A model generated the notes under the pieces. It did not search any database. It was not told the origin of the DNA and was given only the letters and a program-made list of their open reading frames with translations. Below are positions 54,266 through 63,492 of a stretch of DNA of 64,000 nt, piece by piece. This DNA comes from Actinomadura roseirufa. GTDB lineage: Bacteria; Actinomycetota; Actinomycetes; Streptosporangiales; Streptosporangiaceae. Numbering within the stretch: position 1 is the stretch's first letter; each line of letters begins with the position of its first letter. The stretch spans positions 1 through 64,000 of the forward strand of contig NZ_CAACVB010000014.1 in assembly GCF_900659635.1 (NCBI RefSeq). Direction: 5' to 3'. A program made the translations under genes and the position numbers.

Positions 54266-55786
54266 ATGTCCGATCAGGGGGAGCGCGTTGCGCGCTGGAC
54301 CGAAATGAGCGAGGGCGATACCGGGCGCGACCGGGACGAGCCGCAGGGCGGGCCGGAGATGGACGTCCCGCCCGTGGCCTTCTCCGAGGCGAAGGTGCCG
54401 GAGGTACCGGCGTCCCGCGTGCCGATGGCCGCGCCGGAGCCGAGTCCCCCCGCGCCGCCGGTTCCGCACGACGTGTGGGGCAAGGTCGAGAACCCCGCGC
54501 CCCGTCCCGTGGCCGAAACACCCCCCGCGCCTCCGGCGCCGGAGGCCCCCGCGTTCGAAGCTCCCGCGTCCGGATCGCCGCTCTTCGAACCCCAGGGGTT
54601 CGACGCTCAGGGTTTCGGGCCCTCCTACGGTGAGCCGTCCTACGGTGAGCAGGCGTACCGGGAGCCGCCCTACGGGGAGCCGCTGTCCGGCGGGCCGCTG
54701 TCCGAGCCCGTCGCGCCGGCCGGGCCCGCCGTCCCGCCGCCCGCGCCCCCGGCGGGCGCCGACGCCGAGGACGTCAAGGTCGCGCCGGTGGAGGAGTCGC
54801 CCCACTGGGAGGGGTCGCTGTTCGACGAGGGCGACGGCGACGCGCGCTACGAGCCCGCCGTCCCGACCGGCTCGGACCTCCCGGCCAGGCCGGGCAAGCC
54901 CAGCAGCGGCAACTGGCAGATGCCCGACTGGATGGCCGACGAGGCGGCGGCCGACGCCAAGCTCGGCGGCTCGCCGGCGCCTCCGCGCACCGGTGGCGAC
55001 GAGTACGACGAGGACTTCGGCGGTGGCCGGGGCCGGCTGGTGCTGATCGGCGGGGTGGGGCTGCTCGTGGCCGCGCTGGTCGCGGCCGGGGGCGTCTACC
55101 TCATGAAGGGCCGGGGCGAGGACAAGGGCGCGAAGAACGGCAAGACCCCGGCGTCGTCGGGCGGGAAGGGCGGCCGCGCCGCGCCCCCGGCGAAGCCGAG
55201 GAAGCCGAAGATCACCATGCCGCCGGACAAGCTGCTGCGGAAGTTCCCCGGTACCCCGAGCAAGACGGTGGGCCGGGTGGCCGACGCGCGCTCCGGGCTG
55301 GTCTGGCCGCGGCTCGCCGCGCCGTGGCAGGTGCCCGGCAAGAAGAGCGGGCCGGGCACCGCGGGCTGGTCCGGGCGGCAGATCACGGTGACCGAGCGAC
55401 ACGGCGGGCGGCTCTGGTACGGCCAGCTCCTCACCGGCGCGCTGGCACCGAACCTGCGCGGCGCCTACCAGGGGCCCGAGAACGTCAAGGCGGTCAGCGG
55501 GCTGGCCGCGAAGGGCTTCGAGACGCAGTACTACACGTTCCCGCACCGCACGGCGCCGCTGGCCTCCCAGGCGCTCACCGTGGACGGGCACCGGGGCTGG
55601 CTGGTCGCCTCCTACCTCACCTACGACCGCGACGGCGTGAAGGCCACCGGCGAGATCGTCGCGACCGCGGTGATCGACACGGGCCGCCCCGTGCCCGCCG
55701 TGGTGTTCGCGTCGCTGCCCAACTCGAACAAGAAGCTGTGGCCGGACCTAGGCCAATTCCTCTCCGGCCTGAAGGTCGTGGAATAA
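54266..55786 (+). CDS. Membrane protein with disordered Pro-rich cytoplasmic region
   Basis: 506 residues. Residues 1-250 are disordered, rich in Pro, Glu and Ala, with short repeats (PSYGEPSYGEQAYREPPYGEP). One transmembrane helix (LVLIGGVGLLVAALVAAGGVYLM, about 255-277) follows GRGR. The outside part begins with a Lys/Gly/Pro linker and ends in a folded domain of about 170 residues (SGLVWPRLAAPWQVPGKKSG, ITVTERHGGRLWYGQLLTGA, WLVASYLTYDRDGVKATGEI). This type occurs widely in actinobacteria; function unknown. A role at the envelope is inferred from topology only. Confidence 0.72.
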   Translation: MSDQGERVARWTEMSEGDTGRDRDEPQGGPEMDVPPVAFSEAKVPEVPASRVPMAAPEPSPPAPPVPHDVWGKVENPAPRPVAETPPAPPAPEAPAFEAPASGSPLFEPQGFDAQGFGPSYGEPSYGEQAYREPPYGEPLSGGPLSEPVAPAGPAVPPPAPPAGADAEDVKVAPVEESPHWEGSLFDEGDGDARYEPAVPTGSDLPARPGKPSSGNWQMPDWMADEAAADAKLGGSPAPPRTGGDEYDEDFGGGRGRLVLIGGVGLLVAALVAAGGVYLMKGRGEDKGAKNGKTPASSGGKGGRAAPPAKPRKPKITMPPDKLLRKFPGTPSKTVGRVADARSGLVWPRLAAPWQVPGKKSGPGTAGWSGRQITVTERHGGRLWYGQLLTGALAPNLRGAYQGPENVKAVSGLAAKGFETQYYTFPHRTAPLASQALTVDGHRGWLVASYLTYDRDGVKATGEIVATAVIDTGRPVPAVVFASLPNSNKKLWPDLGQFLSGLKVVE

Positions 55787-55836
55787 GGACGAAGGCCGAA
55801 CCCGGTCCTCGGCCGTCACGCGAGCGCGCGCCCTGA

Positions 55837-55870
55837 CCGGCGGGGCGACGCCGGAGGCGAGCCCCGCCGG
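55837..55870. terminator. Hairpin terminator between convergent genes
   Basis: CCGGCGGGGC (55837-55846) pairs perfectly with GCCCCGCCGG (55861-55870) around a 14-base loop. The repeat at 55868 overlaps its end. Confidence 0.6.
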
Positions 55871-55887
55871 GAAGATCGCGAAGCGAT
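55868..55887. repeat. 20-nt intergenic repeat, copy 2
   Basis: Identical to 23531-23550 over 20 bases (CGGGAAGATCGCGAAGCGAT) and also located between convergent genes. Confidence 0.6.
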
Positions 55888-55946
55888 TCGCGCTCGCACG
55901 AGAACGGTCAAGGGTGAGCCGCCAGGCGAGCTCTGGGGCCGGGCTT

Positions 55947-56375
55947 CTAGAAACGCAGCATCCAGGAGGCGACCTTCGCGAGGGCGTAGTAGACGACGGC
56001 CGTGATGGTCCAGTTGATGTAGAGCTGCTCCTTGGGATCGGAGCGGGTGAAGACGTCGTGGAACGGGGTCGCCAGCCAGCGGCCGGCGTCGAGCGTCGCG
56101 TCCACCGCGCCGTTGCCGGGGTTGGCGTCCGCCCAGGTCAGCAGCATGCCGAGGGCGAGAATCGCCACCGCGGCCAAGCCGGCGGCCAGGACGATCGCGC
56201 TGACGGGGTTGTGGTGTGAGCGCCGCCACCGCCGCGGTCTCCGCTCGGCGGCGGCCCCGGTCCCGGCGTCGCCGGGCGTCTTCCTGCGCGTCCAGAGCTG
56301 CCGTCCTTGCCAGGGACGCCGTCCGGCCCGGGTCCCGCGCTCCTTGCGTCCAGTGCGTCCAAGGGGAAAGGCCAC
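55947..56375 (-). CDS. Small two-helix membrane protein
   Basis: 142 residues from GTG 56375, which is preceded by GGGAGG at good distance. The first 55 residues are very basic (RRPRRWRRSHHNP). A hydrophobic helix (AIVLAAGLAAVAILALGMLL) follows, then a soluble stretch (DANPGNGAVDATLDAGRWLA) and a second helix near the end (WTITAVVYYALAKVASWML). Function unknown. Confidence 0.7.
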   Translation of the reverse strand: MAFPLGRTGRKERGTRAGRRPWQGRQLWTRRKTPGDAGTGAAAERRPRRWRRSHHNPVSAIVLAAGLAAVAILALGMLLTWADANPGNGAVDATLDAGRWLATPFHDVFTRSDPKEQLYINWTITAVVYYALAKVASWMLRF

Positions 56376-56596
56376 GACATTCCTCCCATAGCTCGCTGTC
56401 GGTCCAGCAGTGCCACGGGACGGGATCCGCAAACGCGGTCCCTATTTCGGGTGGTCCGATAGGGCGTTTTAGTGCACTTCGCTGTGGATCCGGCCCGGCT
56501 TCGCGGGGTCCGGGACGACGCGGCGTTTCCGTGTTCTACTTTGACCGCGGGCGACGGGATGTGACGCGGCTCACCATGATCACGTAGGGAGGCCCG

Positions 56597-58189
56597 ATGG
56601 GGTCCCTGGGCTTCTGGCGGCTGGCGCGGCGCGATCCGGAGTGGGTCGCGGCGGTCGATCCGGACGGGACGCGGTACACGGCGGGCGAGCTGCTCGGCCG
56701 GTCGAACCGGCTCGTCCACGGGCTGCGGGCGCTCGGGCTGCGGGAGGGCGACGGCCTCTGCGGGCTCGTCCCGAACGGCGTGGACGGGCTCGTTCTGTAC
56801 CTGGCCGCGCTCCAGGCGGGCTGGTACTACACGCCGGTCAACTGGCACCTGACCGGCCCGGAGATCGGGTACATCGTCGCCGACAGCGGGGCCGGGGCGT
56901 TCTTCGTCCACGAGCGGTACGCGGCGGAAGGGGCGCGGGCGGCGGGGGAGATCGCGCCGGACCGGCGGTTCGCGTTCGGTGAGGTCGAGGGGTTCCGGCC
57001 CTACGCCGAGCTCGTGGAGGGGCACCCGGACGGGCCGCCGGACGGCCGGACCAACGGCGCGACCATGCACTACACGTCCGGGACGACGGGCCGGCCGAAG
57101 GGCGTCCGGCGCCCGCTCGCGGGGATCGACCCCGACGACCACGCCGAGCTGCTGACGTTCCTGCCGGAGATGTTCGGGATCACGCCGGGACGGCCGGCCG
57201 GCGGCGCGCCGCACGCGCACCTGGTCACCTCGCCGAACTACCACACGGCCGTCACCCAGTTCGGCGGGTCGGCGCTGCACATGGGCCACACCCTCGTCCA
57301 CATGGACGGGTGGGACGCCGAGACGTGCCTCCGGCTGATCGAGGAGCACCGCGTCACGAGCACGCACATGGTGCCGACGCAGTTCAAGCGGCTGCTCCGC
57401 CTGCCGGAGGAGGTCCGGGAGCGGTACGACGTCTCCTCGATGCGGTGGGCGCTCCACGCGGCGGCGCCCTGCCCCGTTCCGATCAAGCAGATGATGCTCG
57501 ACTGGTGGGGCGACTGCGTCTGGGAGTACTACGCGGCCACCGAGGGCGGCGGGACGATCGCGAGCCCGCGGGACTGGCGGGCCCACCCGGGGACGGTCGG
57601 CCGCGCCTGGCCGGTCAGCGAGCTGCTGATCGTGGACGACGACGGCGAGCCCGTCCCGGCGGGGACGGACGGCACGATCTACATGCGGATGGCCCGGGGC
57701 GAGTTCGAGTACAAGGGCGACCGGACGAAGACCGAGCGGGCCCGCCTGGGGGCGGGCGTGGCCGGCCGCACCCCGGGGCCGGGCGCCTTCTTCACCGTCG
57801 GGGACGTCGGTCACCTCACCGAGGACGGGTTCCTGTTCCTGTCCGACCGCCGGGCCGACATGATCATCTCGGGTGGCGCGAACATCTACCCGGCCGAGAT
57901 CGAGAACGAGATCACGCTCCATCCGAAGGTCGCCGACGTGGCGGTGTTCGGCATCCCCGACGAGGAGTGGGGCGAGCAGATCAAGGCCGTCGTGGAGCCC
58001 ACGCCGGGCGTGGCGCCGGGGCCGGCGCTGGCGGCGGAGATCCTCGCGTCGCTGGAGGGGCGGCTGGCGAAGATGAAGTGGCCGCGCTCGATCGACTTCG
58101 TCGCGGCGATTCCGCGCGAGCCCAACGGCAAGCTGCTGAAGCGCCGGCTGCGGGACCCGTACTGGAAGGACCGCGACACGGCCATCTGA
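56597..58189 (+). CDS. Acyl-CoA synthetase (AMP-binding, FadD-type)
   Basis: A 530-residue ANL-superfamily ligase that activates a carboxylic acid to its CoA ester. ATP loop MHYTSGTTGRPKGVRRPLAG, acid-binding segment WEYYAATEGGGT, A7/A8 GDVGHLTEDGFLFLSDRRAD and GGANIYPAEIENEI, and catalytic Lys in EPNGKLLKRRL. ATG 56597 follows GGGAGG. It resembles mycobacterial FadD4-like fatty-acid ligases. A MarR regulator gene lies downstream. Confidence 0.9.
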   Translation: MGSLGFWRLARRDPEWVAAVDPDGTRYTAGELLGRSNRLVHGLRALGLREGDGLCGLVPNGVDGLVLYLAALQAGWYYTPVNWHLTGPEIGYIVADSGAGAFFVHERYAAEGARAAGEIAPDRRFAFGEVEGFRPYAELVEGHPDGPPDGRTNGATMHYTSGTTGRPKGVRRPLAGIDPDDHAELLTFLPEMFGITPGRPAGGAPHAHLVTSPNYHTAVTQFGGSALHMGHTLVHMDGWDAETCLRLIEEHRVTSTHMVPTQFKRLLRLPEEVRERYDVSSMRWALHAAAPCPVPIKQMMLDWWGDCVWEYYAATEGGGTIASPRDWRAHPGTVGRAWPVSELLIVDDDGEPVPAGTDGTIYMRMARGEFEYKGDRTKTERARLGAGVAGRTPGPGAFFTVGDVGHLTEDGFLFLSDRRADMIISGGANIYPAEIENEITLHPKVADVAVFGIPDEEWGEQIKAVVEPTPGVAPGPALAAEILASLEGRLAKMKWPRSIDFVAAIPREPNGKLLKRRLRDPYWKDRDTAI

Positions 58190-58382
58190 GCCGGGCCGGG
58201 CCGGCGACGGCCGCCCCGGGGCCGCCGTGCGACAGAGCGGCCCCAGACCTTCGTGGGATCCGGGGCCCAGGCGCGGACCGCCTGTTTAGCGGTCCTAACA
58301 AAATCCATGATAGGGCTGTCCGGTGGCGAGTTGGATCAAGGCTGCCCGTCGTCTTCACCCCGGCGGGGACGACCACTAGAAT

Positions 58383-58411
58383 CTCATTTGGAGAGTCGCT
58401 CTTGAAATGAG
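58383..58411. promoter_or_regulatory. Long dyad before the MarR gene
   Basis: CTCATTTGGAGAG (58383-58395) and CTCTTGAAATGAG (58399-58411) are inverted repeats matching at 11 of 13 positions around TCG. It lies 37 bases before GTG 58448, a fitting operator for MarR autoregulation. Confidence 0.6.
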
Positions 58412-58447
58412 CTTCTCGCCGTGAGAGAAAAGAAGGGAAGTCAGGGC

Positions 58448-58918
58448 GTGTCGAGCTTGGAGCGCGATCGGATGGTGGGAGAGCTGCAGACGGCGATGCA
58501 GCGCAGCACCATGTTCACGGTGCTGCTTCACCATGCCACCGCGAGCAAGGCGGGCATGAACGTCACCGACGCGCAGTGCGTGAACGCGCTGTGGCTGGAC
58601 GGTCCCCAGACCCCCGGCCAGCTCGCCCAGCTCATGGGCATCACCACCGGCGGCGCGATCACCGCCGTCATCGACCGGCTGGAGAAGGCCGGCTACGTCA
58701 AGCGCACCCGCGACCCCGACGACCGCCGCCGCGTGATCGTCGAGCTGGTCGAGGAGAACGCCGCCCGCTTCGGGCGCTACTTCGAGTCGATCGGCCGCAC
58801 CTTCCACGAGCGGCTCGCCGGGTACAGCGACGAGCAGGTCGCCTTCCTGCTGGAGTGGATCCGGTTCAACAACGAGGCGATGCCGTCGGTCATCGACGAG
58901 GTGCGGAACCTCCCCTGA
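58448..58918 (+). CDS. MarR-family transcriptional regulator
   Basis: A 156-residue winged HTH dimer. DNA-binding part: NALWLDGPQTPGQLAQLMGI, TTGGAITAVIDRLEKAGYVK and the wing RTRDPDDRRRVIVELVEE. N- and C-terminal helices form the dimer interface and ligand pocket. I prefer GTG 58448, preceded by a purine-rich stretch; GTG 58421 would add nine residues. The upstream dyad suggests autoregulation, and the flanking acyl-CoA ligase is a possible target. Confidence 0.88.
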   Translation: MSSLERDRMVGELQTAMQRSTMFTVLLHHATASKAGMNVTDAQCVNALWLDGPQTPGQLAQLMGITTGGAITAVIDRLEKAGYVKRTRDPDDRRRVIVELVEENAARFGRYFESIGRTFHERLAGYSDEQVAFLLEWIRFNNEAMPSVIDEVRNLP

Positions 58919-59149
58919 CCCTCCCGGCACGTCCGGAGACGGCCGCGGCGGTCCCCCCGGCCGCGGCGGCCGCCCCCGGAGTCTCGTGCCCGGACGCCGC
59001 GCCGAACCCGTTCGCGACCGCCGCCCCTGCCGGGCGGGCGAGGCGCGGGAAACGGCGCACGCCGAGGGCACCGGCCTCCGATTCGCCGGTGCCACAGGAT
59101 CTCTGACCGCTCTGGCGCAGGTCACACCGGTCAAAGGCAGTGATTTCGG

Positions 59150-60421
59150 TCACATTGGATCGCGAGGGCGCCGTGGCCCGGCGGTCCGGCGGCCGCGCCC
59201 CACGGCGCCCGTGATGCCCGCCGCGGCGACGAGGGCGACCGCGAGCAGCGCCAGCACGTACAGGCCCGTCCCCGTCCAGTGGCCGCGCTCGTAGGCGACG
59301 CCGCCCGCCGTGCCGCCGACGCTGCTGCCCAGGTAGTAGGCGAACAGGTAGAGCGCGGACGCCTGGGCCCGCGCGGTCTCGGCGCGCCGCCCGACCCAGC
59401 CGCTGGCGACGGCGTGCGCGGCGAAGAACCCGGCGGTGAACACCAGCAGCCCGGCCGCCACGAGCGGCAGCGAGGCGGGCAGCGTCAGCGCGAGCCCGGC
59501 GGCGGCCAGCAGCAGCGCGCCGATCAGCACCCTGCGGCGCCCCGACCGGTCGGCGAGGAGCCCGGCCCGCGCCGACGCCGCTGATCCCGCGACGTTCGTG
59601 ACGGCGATCAGCCCCGCCACCGCCTGCGGCAGGTGGAACGGCGCGTCCAGCAGCCGGTAGGTGAGGAAGTTGTAGACCGTGACGAACCCCGCCATCGCGG
59701 TGAGCGCCACCAGGTAGAGGCGGCGCAGCCCCGGGTCGGACAGGTGCGTCAGCAGCGGGCGGTAGCCCACGCGGGACGGCCGGAAGTGCCGCGACGGCGG
59801 CAGCAGCGCCCAGAACGCGACCGTGAACGCCAGCGCCAGCAGCCCCGTCGCCGCCAGCGCCCAGCGCCAGCCCGCGACATCGGTGACCAGGCCCGGGACG
59901 AGCCGTCCGAGGACGCCGCCGAGGCCCGTCCCGGCGACGTAGCGGCCCATCGCGGCGCCGAGGTGCGCGCCGTCCACCTCGTCGGCGAGGTAGGCCATCG
60001 CGACCGCGGGCACCCCGGCGAGCGCGAACCCCTGGACGGTGCGCACGGCGGCCAGCTGGCCGAACGAGCCGCACAGCGGGATCAGCAGCCCGACCAGCGC
60101 GGCCGCGACCGAGGACACGATCATGACGCGGGTCCGGCCGTGGCGTTCCGACAGCGAGCTGACCGGGATCACCGCGACCGCGACCGCGCCGGTGGCCAGC
60201 GAGACCAGCAGGCTCGCCCGCGACGGCGAGACGCCGAAGCCGTCCGACAGCTCGGGCAGCAGCGCCTGCGTGCAGTACAGCGACATGAACGTGGTGAGCC
60301 CGGCCGCGAACAGGGCGAGGTTGACGCGGCGCAGGCCGGGCGAGCCGGGGCGGTGCCGCGCCGGGGCCTCCGGCGCGCGGGCGAGGGTCATGAACGCCAG
60401 GATCCGCCCGGCCCCGGCCAT
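59150..60421 (-). CDS. MFS transporter
   Basis: A 423-residue transporter with about 12 membrane helices. Typical MFS features: helix-1 region LRRVNLALFAAGLTTFMSLY, the loop 2-3 motif VSSLSERHGRTRVMIVSSVA and the matching loop 8-9 ARAGLLADRSGRRRVLIGAL. AVRTVQGFALAGVPAVAMAY marks helix 4. It resembles AraJ/YnfM-type drug or metabolite exporters. It is divergent from a LysR gene that likely controls it. Confidence 0.9.
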   Translation of the reverse strand: MAGAGRILAFMTLARAPEAPARHRPGSPGLRRVNLALFAAGLTTFMSLYCTQALLPELSDGFGVSPSRASLLVSLATGAVAVAVIPVSSLSERHGRTRVMIVSSVAAALVGLLIPLCGSFGQLAAVRTVQGFALAGVPAVAMAYLADEVDGAHLGAAMGRYVAGTGLGGVLGRLVPGLVTDVAGWRWALAATGLLALAFTVAFWALLPPSRHFRPSRVGYRPLLTHLSDPGLRRLYLVALTAMAGFVTVYNFLTYRLLDAPFHLPQAVAGLIAVTNVAGSAASARAGLLADRSGRRRVLIGALLLAAAGLALTLPASLPLVAAGLLVFTAGFFAAHAVASGWVGRRAETARAQASALYLFAYYLGSSVGGTAGGVAYERGHWTGTGLYVLALLAVALVAAAGITGAVGRGRRTAGPRRPRDPM

Positions 60422-60471
60422 GCGTCCAATGAGAGTTTGCTTGGAAATCCATGCGGATTCATCATGAACGC

Positions 60472-61356
60472 ATGGATCTCGTGACCGTGCGGTGGTTCCT
60501 GGTGGTGGCCGAGCACGGGCATGTGACGAACGCCGCGTCCGAACTGCGCATCTCCCAGCCGGGACTGTCGCGCGCGATCGCCCGCCTGGAACGCGAGCTG
60601 GGCGCCCCGCTGTTCGACCGCGCGGGCCGCGGCGTGGTCCTCAGCGTCTACGGGCGGATCTTCGCCGAGCACGCCCGGCGCCTCGTCGCGGAGGAGGAGG
60701 CGTCCCGCCGCGCCCTCGCGCAGGCCGCCGACCCCGAGCGCGGCGAGGTCTCGCTGGGCTTCCTGCACACCCAGGGCCCCTCGTTCGTGCCCGACCTGAT
60801 CCGCCGCTACCGGCGGGATCACCCCGGCGTCACCTTCCGGCTCAGCCAGGACCGCTCGGAGCGCCTCCTCGCGATGCTCCTGGACGGCGGCGCCGACCTC
60901 GTCATCACCAGCCCGCGCCCGGACGACCCGTCCCTGGCGTGGCAGCCGCTCGTCACCGAACGGCTCCAGCTCGCCGTCCCCGCCGACCACCGGCTGGCCG
61001 CGCGGCGGCGCGTGCGCGTGAGCGACGTCCTGGACGAGCCGTTCGTGGCGTTCTACCGGGGCGCCGGGCTGCGGGTCGTCGCCGAGGACCTCTTCGCCCT
61101 GGCGGGCGCCCGCCCGCGGATCGCGTTCGAAGGGGAGGAGAGCTCGACCGTCCGCGGCCTGGTCGCCGCTGGTCTCGGGGTCGCGGTGGTGGCCCCGGCG
61201 GCGCCGGGGGAGGAGTTCTCCGGCGTCCGGCACCTCGCGCTGGCCGAGCCCGCCGCCGTCCGGACGATCGGCCTGGCCTGGCCGTCCGGGCGGACCCGGC
61301 CGCCCGTCGCGGAGGGGTTCCGCCGGTTCGTCCTGGCGCACGGAAGCGGGCACTGA
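60472..61356 (+). CDS. LysR-family transcriptional regulator
   Basis: A 294-residue regulator. HTH: MDLVTVRWFLVVAEHGHVTN, AASELRISQPGLSRAIARLE, RELGAPLFDRAGRGVVLS. The effector domain (about 90-290) has FLHTQGPSFVPDLIRRYRRD and GGADLVITSPRPDDPSLAWQ. I prefer ATG 60472 over 60451 because it starts directly at the conserved HTH. The 50-base divergent gap to the MFS gene would hold the binding site. Confidence 0.92.
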   Translation: MDLVTVRWFLVVAEHGHVTNAASELRISQPGLSRAIARLERELGAPLFDRAGRGVVLSVYGRIFAEHARRLVAEEEASRRALAQAADPERGEVSLGFLHTQGPSFVPDLIRRYRRDHPGVTFRLSQDRSERLLAMLLDGGADLVITSPRPDDPSLAWQPLVTERLQLAVPADHRLAARRRVRVSDVLDEPFVAFYRGAGLRVVAEDLFALAGARPRIAFEGEESSTVRGLVAAGLGVAVVAPAAPGEEFSGVRHLALAEPAAVRTIGLAWPSGRTRPPVAEGFRRFVLAHGSGH

Positions 61357-61419
61357 CCCCATCGCGGCCGCCTCGCTACAGTGAACCGAATCGGATTCCG
61401 GATCGAGCGGAGGACGCGG

Positions 61420-62187
61420 ATGCGCACTGGACTTCAGGGGAGGACGGCCCTCGTCACCGGGGCGTCGCGGGGCATCGGGAAGGCGACCGCGCTCGCGCTG
61501 GCAGCCGAGGGCGCCAACGTCGTGCTCTCGTCCCGCAGGCAGGCCGCCCTGGACGAGGTCGCCGCCGAGATCCGCGCCGCCCACCCCGGGGTCGGGGTCC
61601 TGGCCAGGGCCGCGCACGTCGGCGACGCCGACCAGGCCGCGGCCTGCGTGGACGCCGCCGTCGCCGAGTTCGGCCGGCTGGACGTCCTGGTCAACAACGC
61701 CGGTACCAATCCCTACTTCGGCCCGCTGGCCGACATCGAGCCCGCCGCCGCCGAGAAGACCGTCCAGGTCAACCAGTTCGCCGTCGTCCAGTGGACCGGG
61801 CTCGCCTGGAAGCGCTCGATGCGGGAGCACGGCGGCGCGGTCGTCAACATCGCGTCCGTCGGCGGCATGATCACCGAGCACGGCATCGGCTACTACAACG
61901 CGACCAAGTCCGCCGTCATCCACCTCACCCGGCAGTTCGCCATGGAGCTGGCGCCCGGGGTCCGCGTCAACTGCATCGCCCCAGGACTGGTCAAGACCGC
62001 CCTCGCGCGCGCTCTGTGGGAGGGCAACGAGGAGCAGATCAGCAAGGTCATGCCCCTCGGCCGCATCGGCGTGCCCGAGGACATCGCCGCCGCGGCCGTG
62101 TTCCTGGCGGGTGACACCGCGTCCTGGATGACGGGACAGACCATGGTCGTCGACGGCGGCGCCACGGTCCGGCCCGCGATCGTGTAG
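61420..62187 (+). CDS. SDR-family oxidoreductase (FabG-like)
   Basis: A 255-residue classical short-chain dehydrogenase. TGASRGIGKATALAL, DVLVNNAGTNPYF, Ser in VVNIASVGGM, YYNATKSAVIHL with Tyr-x3-Lys, and the C-terminal TMVVDGGATVRP. GGAGG precedes ATG 61420. Likely a 3-oxoacyl or alcohol dehydrogenase; the substrate cannot be read from sequence. Confidence 0.92.
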   Translation: MRTGLQGRTALVTGASRGIGKATALALAAEGANVVLSSRRQAALDEVAAEIRAAHPGVGVLARAAHVGDADQAAACVDAAVAEFGRLDVLVNNAGTNPYFGPLADIEPAAAEKTVQVNQFAVVQWTGLAWKRSMREHGGAVVNIASVGGMITEHGIGYYNATKSAVIHLTRQFAMELAPGVRVNCIAPGLVKTALARALWEGNEEQISKVMPLGRIGVPEDIAAAAVFLAGDTASWMTGQTMVVDGGATVRPAIV

Positions 62188-62291
62188 CCGGCCGCCCGGC
62201 CGATGTTCACCCGCGTCAGGTTTATGGCCTGGAGCAGCGGGGAGGGTGGGGCAAATTTCGATTCCGGAACGAACGACGTGAGGAGCTGATC

Positions 62292-62582
62292 GTGCTCACG
62301 CTGACCAGGGACGCCGTCCAGGTGATCCGCACCGTGACCGGCAATCCCGAGCTTCCGAAGGACACCGGGCTGCGCATCCAGGCCGGGGTGGACGGCTCGA
62401 ACGCGCTACGGCTCTCGGTCGCACCTCAGCCCGAGGCCGGTGACCAGGTCGTCGAGGAGGAGGGCGCCAAGGTCTACCTGGAGCCGCCCGTGGACGATCT
62501 GCTGGAACACAAGATCCTGGACGCCCAGGTGGACTCGACGGGGGACGTGGCCTTCACGATCACCGACGAGACCACGACCTGA
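62292..62582 (+). CDS. HesB/IscA-like protein without cysteines
   Basis: 96 residues starting at GTG 62292 after AGGAGC. MLTLTRDAVQVIRTVTGNPE and GLRIQAGVDGSNALRLSVAP match the HesB/Fe-S biogenesis fold, with VYLEPPVDDLLEHKILDAQV at the end. There is no cysteine, so it cannot hold a cluster in the usual way. Short Cys-less members are common in actinobacteria. Confidence 0.82.
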   Translation: MLTLTRDAVQVIRTVTGNPELPKDTGLRIQAGVDGSNALRLSVAPQPEAGDQVVEEEGAKVYLEPPVDDLLEHKILDAQVDSTGDVAFTITDETTT

Positions 62583-62621
62583 CCGGCCCCGCCGGGGCGC
62601 CGCGGCGCCCCGGCCCGCCGG

Positions 62622-62753
62622 TCAGCGCATGGCCGCGACGACGGCGATCACGGCGAACGCGAACGCCGCCGTCGTGAGGACGAAGAAGGCGGCGATCACG
62701 GCGCAGGCGAGGCCGCGAGGCTGGTCGCGCCAGGTTCGGTGGCGGTCGCTCAC
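62622..62753 (-). CDS. Small single-helix membrane protein
   Basis: 43 residues from GTG 62753, preceded by GGAA. The basic start (VSDRHRTWRDQPRG) is followed by one hydrophobic helix (LACAVIAAFFVLTTAAFAFA). It lies antisense between the HesB and MBL genes. Function unknown. Confidence 0.45.
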   Translation of the reverse strand: MSDRHRTWRDQPRGLACAVIAAFFVLTTAAFAFAVIAVVAAMR

Positions 62754-62841
62754 TCGCCGTTCCAGTTCGGGTCGGAGGGCACGCGCCACAGTGTCCCACC
62801 CGGCCGGCGGAGCCCGCGCGCGGGCGTGCGAGGATCGAACG

Positions 62842-63492
62842 ATGCGTCTCACCAAGCTCGGGCACTCCTGTGTCCAGATCACCCGGGACGACCGGACCCT
62901 GATCATCGACCCCGGTTCGTTCAGCGGGGCGGCCGCCGCGCTGGCCGCGTCGGACGCGGTACTGATCACCCACGAGCACATCGACCACTTCGACCCCGAT
63001 GGGCTGCGCGCGGCGCTCGCGGCGCGTCCCGGCCTGGAGGTGTGGACGTCCCGCACCGTCGCCGAGAACCTCGCCGACCTGGGCGGACGCGTCCACCAGG
63101 TCGGGCACGGGGACGCGGTGACGATCGCGGGCTTCGACGTCCACGTCTACGGCGAGGACCACGAGATCCTGCATCCCGACGTCCCGCCGATCCCGAACGT
63201 GGGGTTCCTCGTCGAGGGCGAGGTCTTCCACCCGGGCGACGCGCTGACCGTGCCGGCCGAGCCGGTGCCGACGCTGTGCCTGCCGGGCAACGCGCCGTGG
63301 ATGAAGGTCCCGGAGCTGTACGCCTACACCCGCGAGGTGGCGCCAGAGCGGGCGTTCGTGATCCATGACGGCCTGCTGAACGACATCGGCCTCGCGGTCA
63401 TGGACAAGCACGTGACGGCCGCGGGCACCGAACTCGGCAAGGACTTCCGCCGGCTGGTCCCCGGCGAGCACGTGGAGCTGGCGGACGCGTGA
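62842..63492 (+). CDS. MBL-fold metallo-hydrolase (UlaG-like)
   Basis: A 216-residue metallo-beta-lactamase-fold protein. TKLGHSCVQI, metal motif LITHEHIDHFDPDGLRAAL (HxHxDH variant), GEVFHPGDALTVP and the terminal VIHDGLLND. This is the UlaG/YtnP-like group acting on small phosphate or lactone esters; the substrate is unknown. It overlaps the following HAD gene by four bases (GTGA). Confidence 0.88.
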   Translation: MRLTKLGHSCVQITRDDRTLIIDPGSFSGAAAALAASDAVLITHEHIDHFDPDGLRAALAARPGLEVWTSRTVAENLADLGGRVHQVGHGDAVTIAGFDVHVYGEDHEILHPDVPPIPNVGFLVEGEVFHPGDALTVPAEPVPTLCLPGNAPWMKVPELYAYTREVAPERAFVIHDGLLNDIGLAVMDKHVTAAGTELGKDFRRLVPGEHVELADA

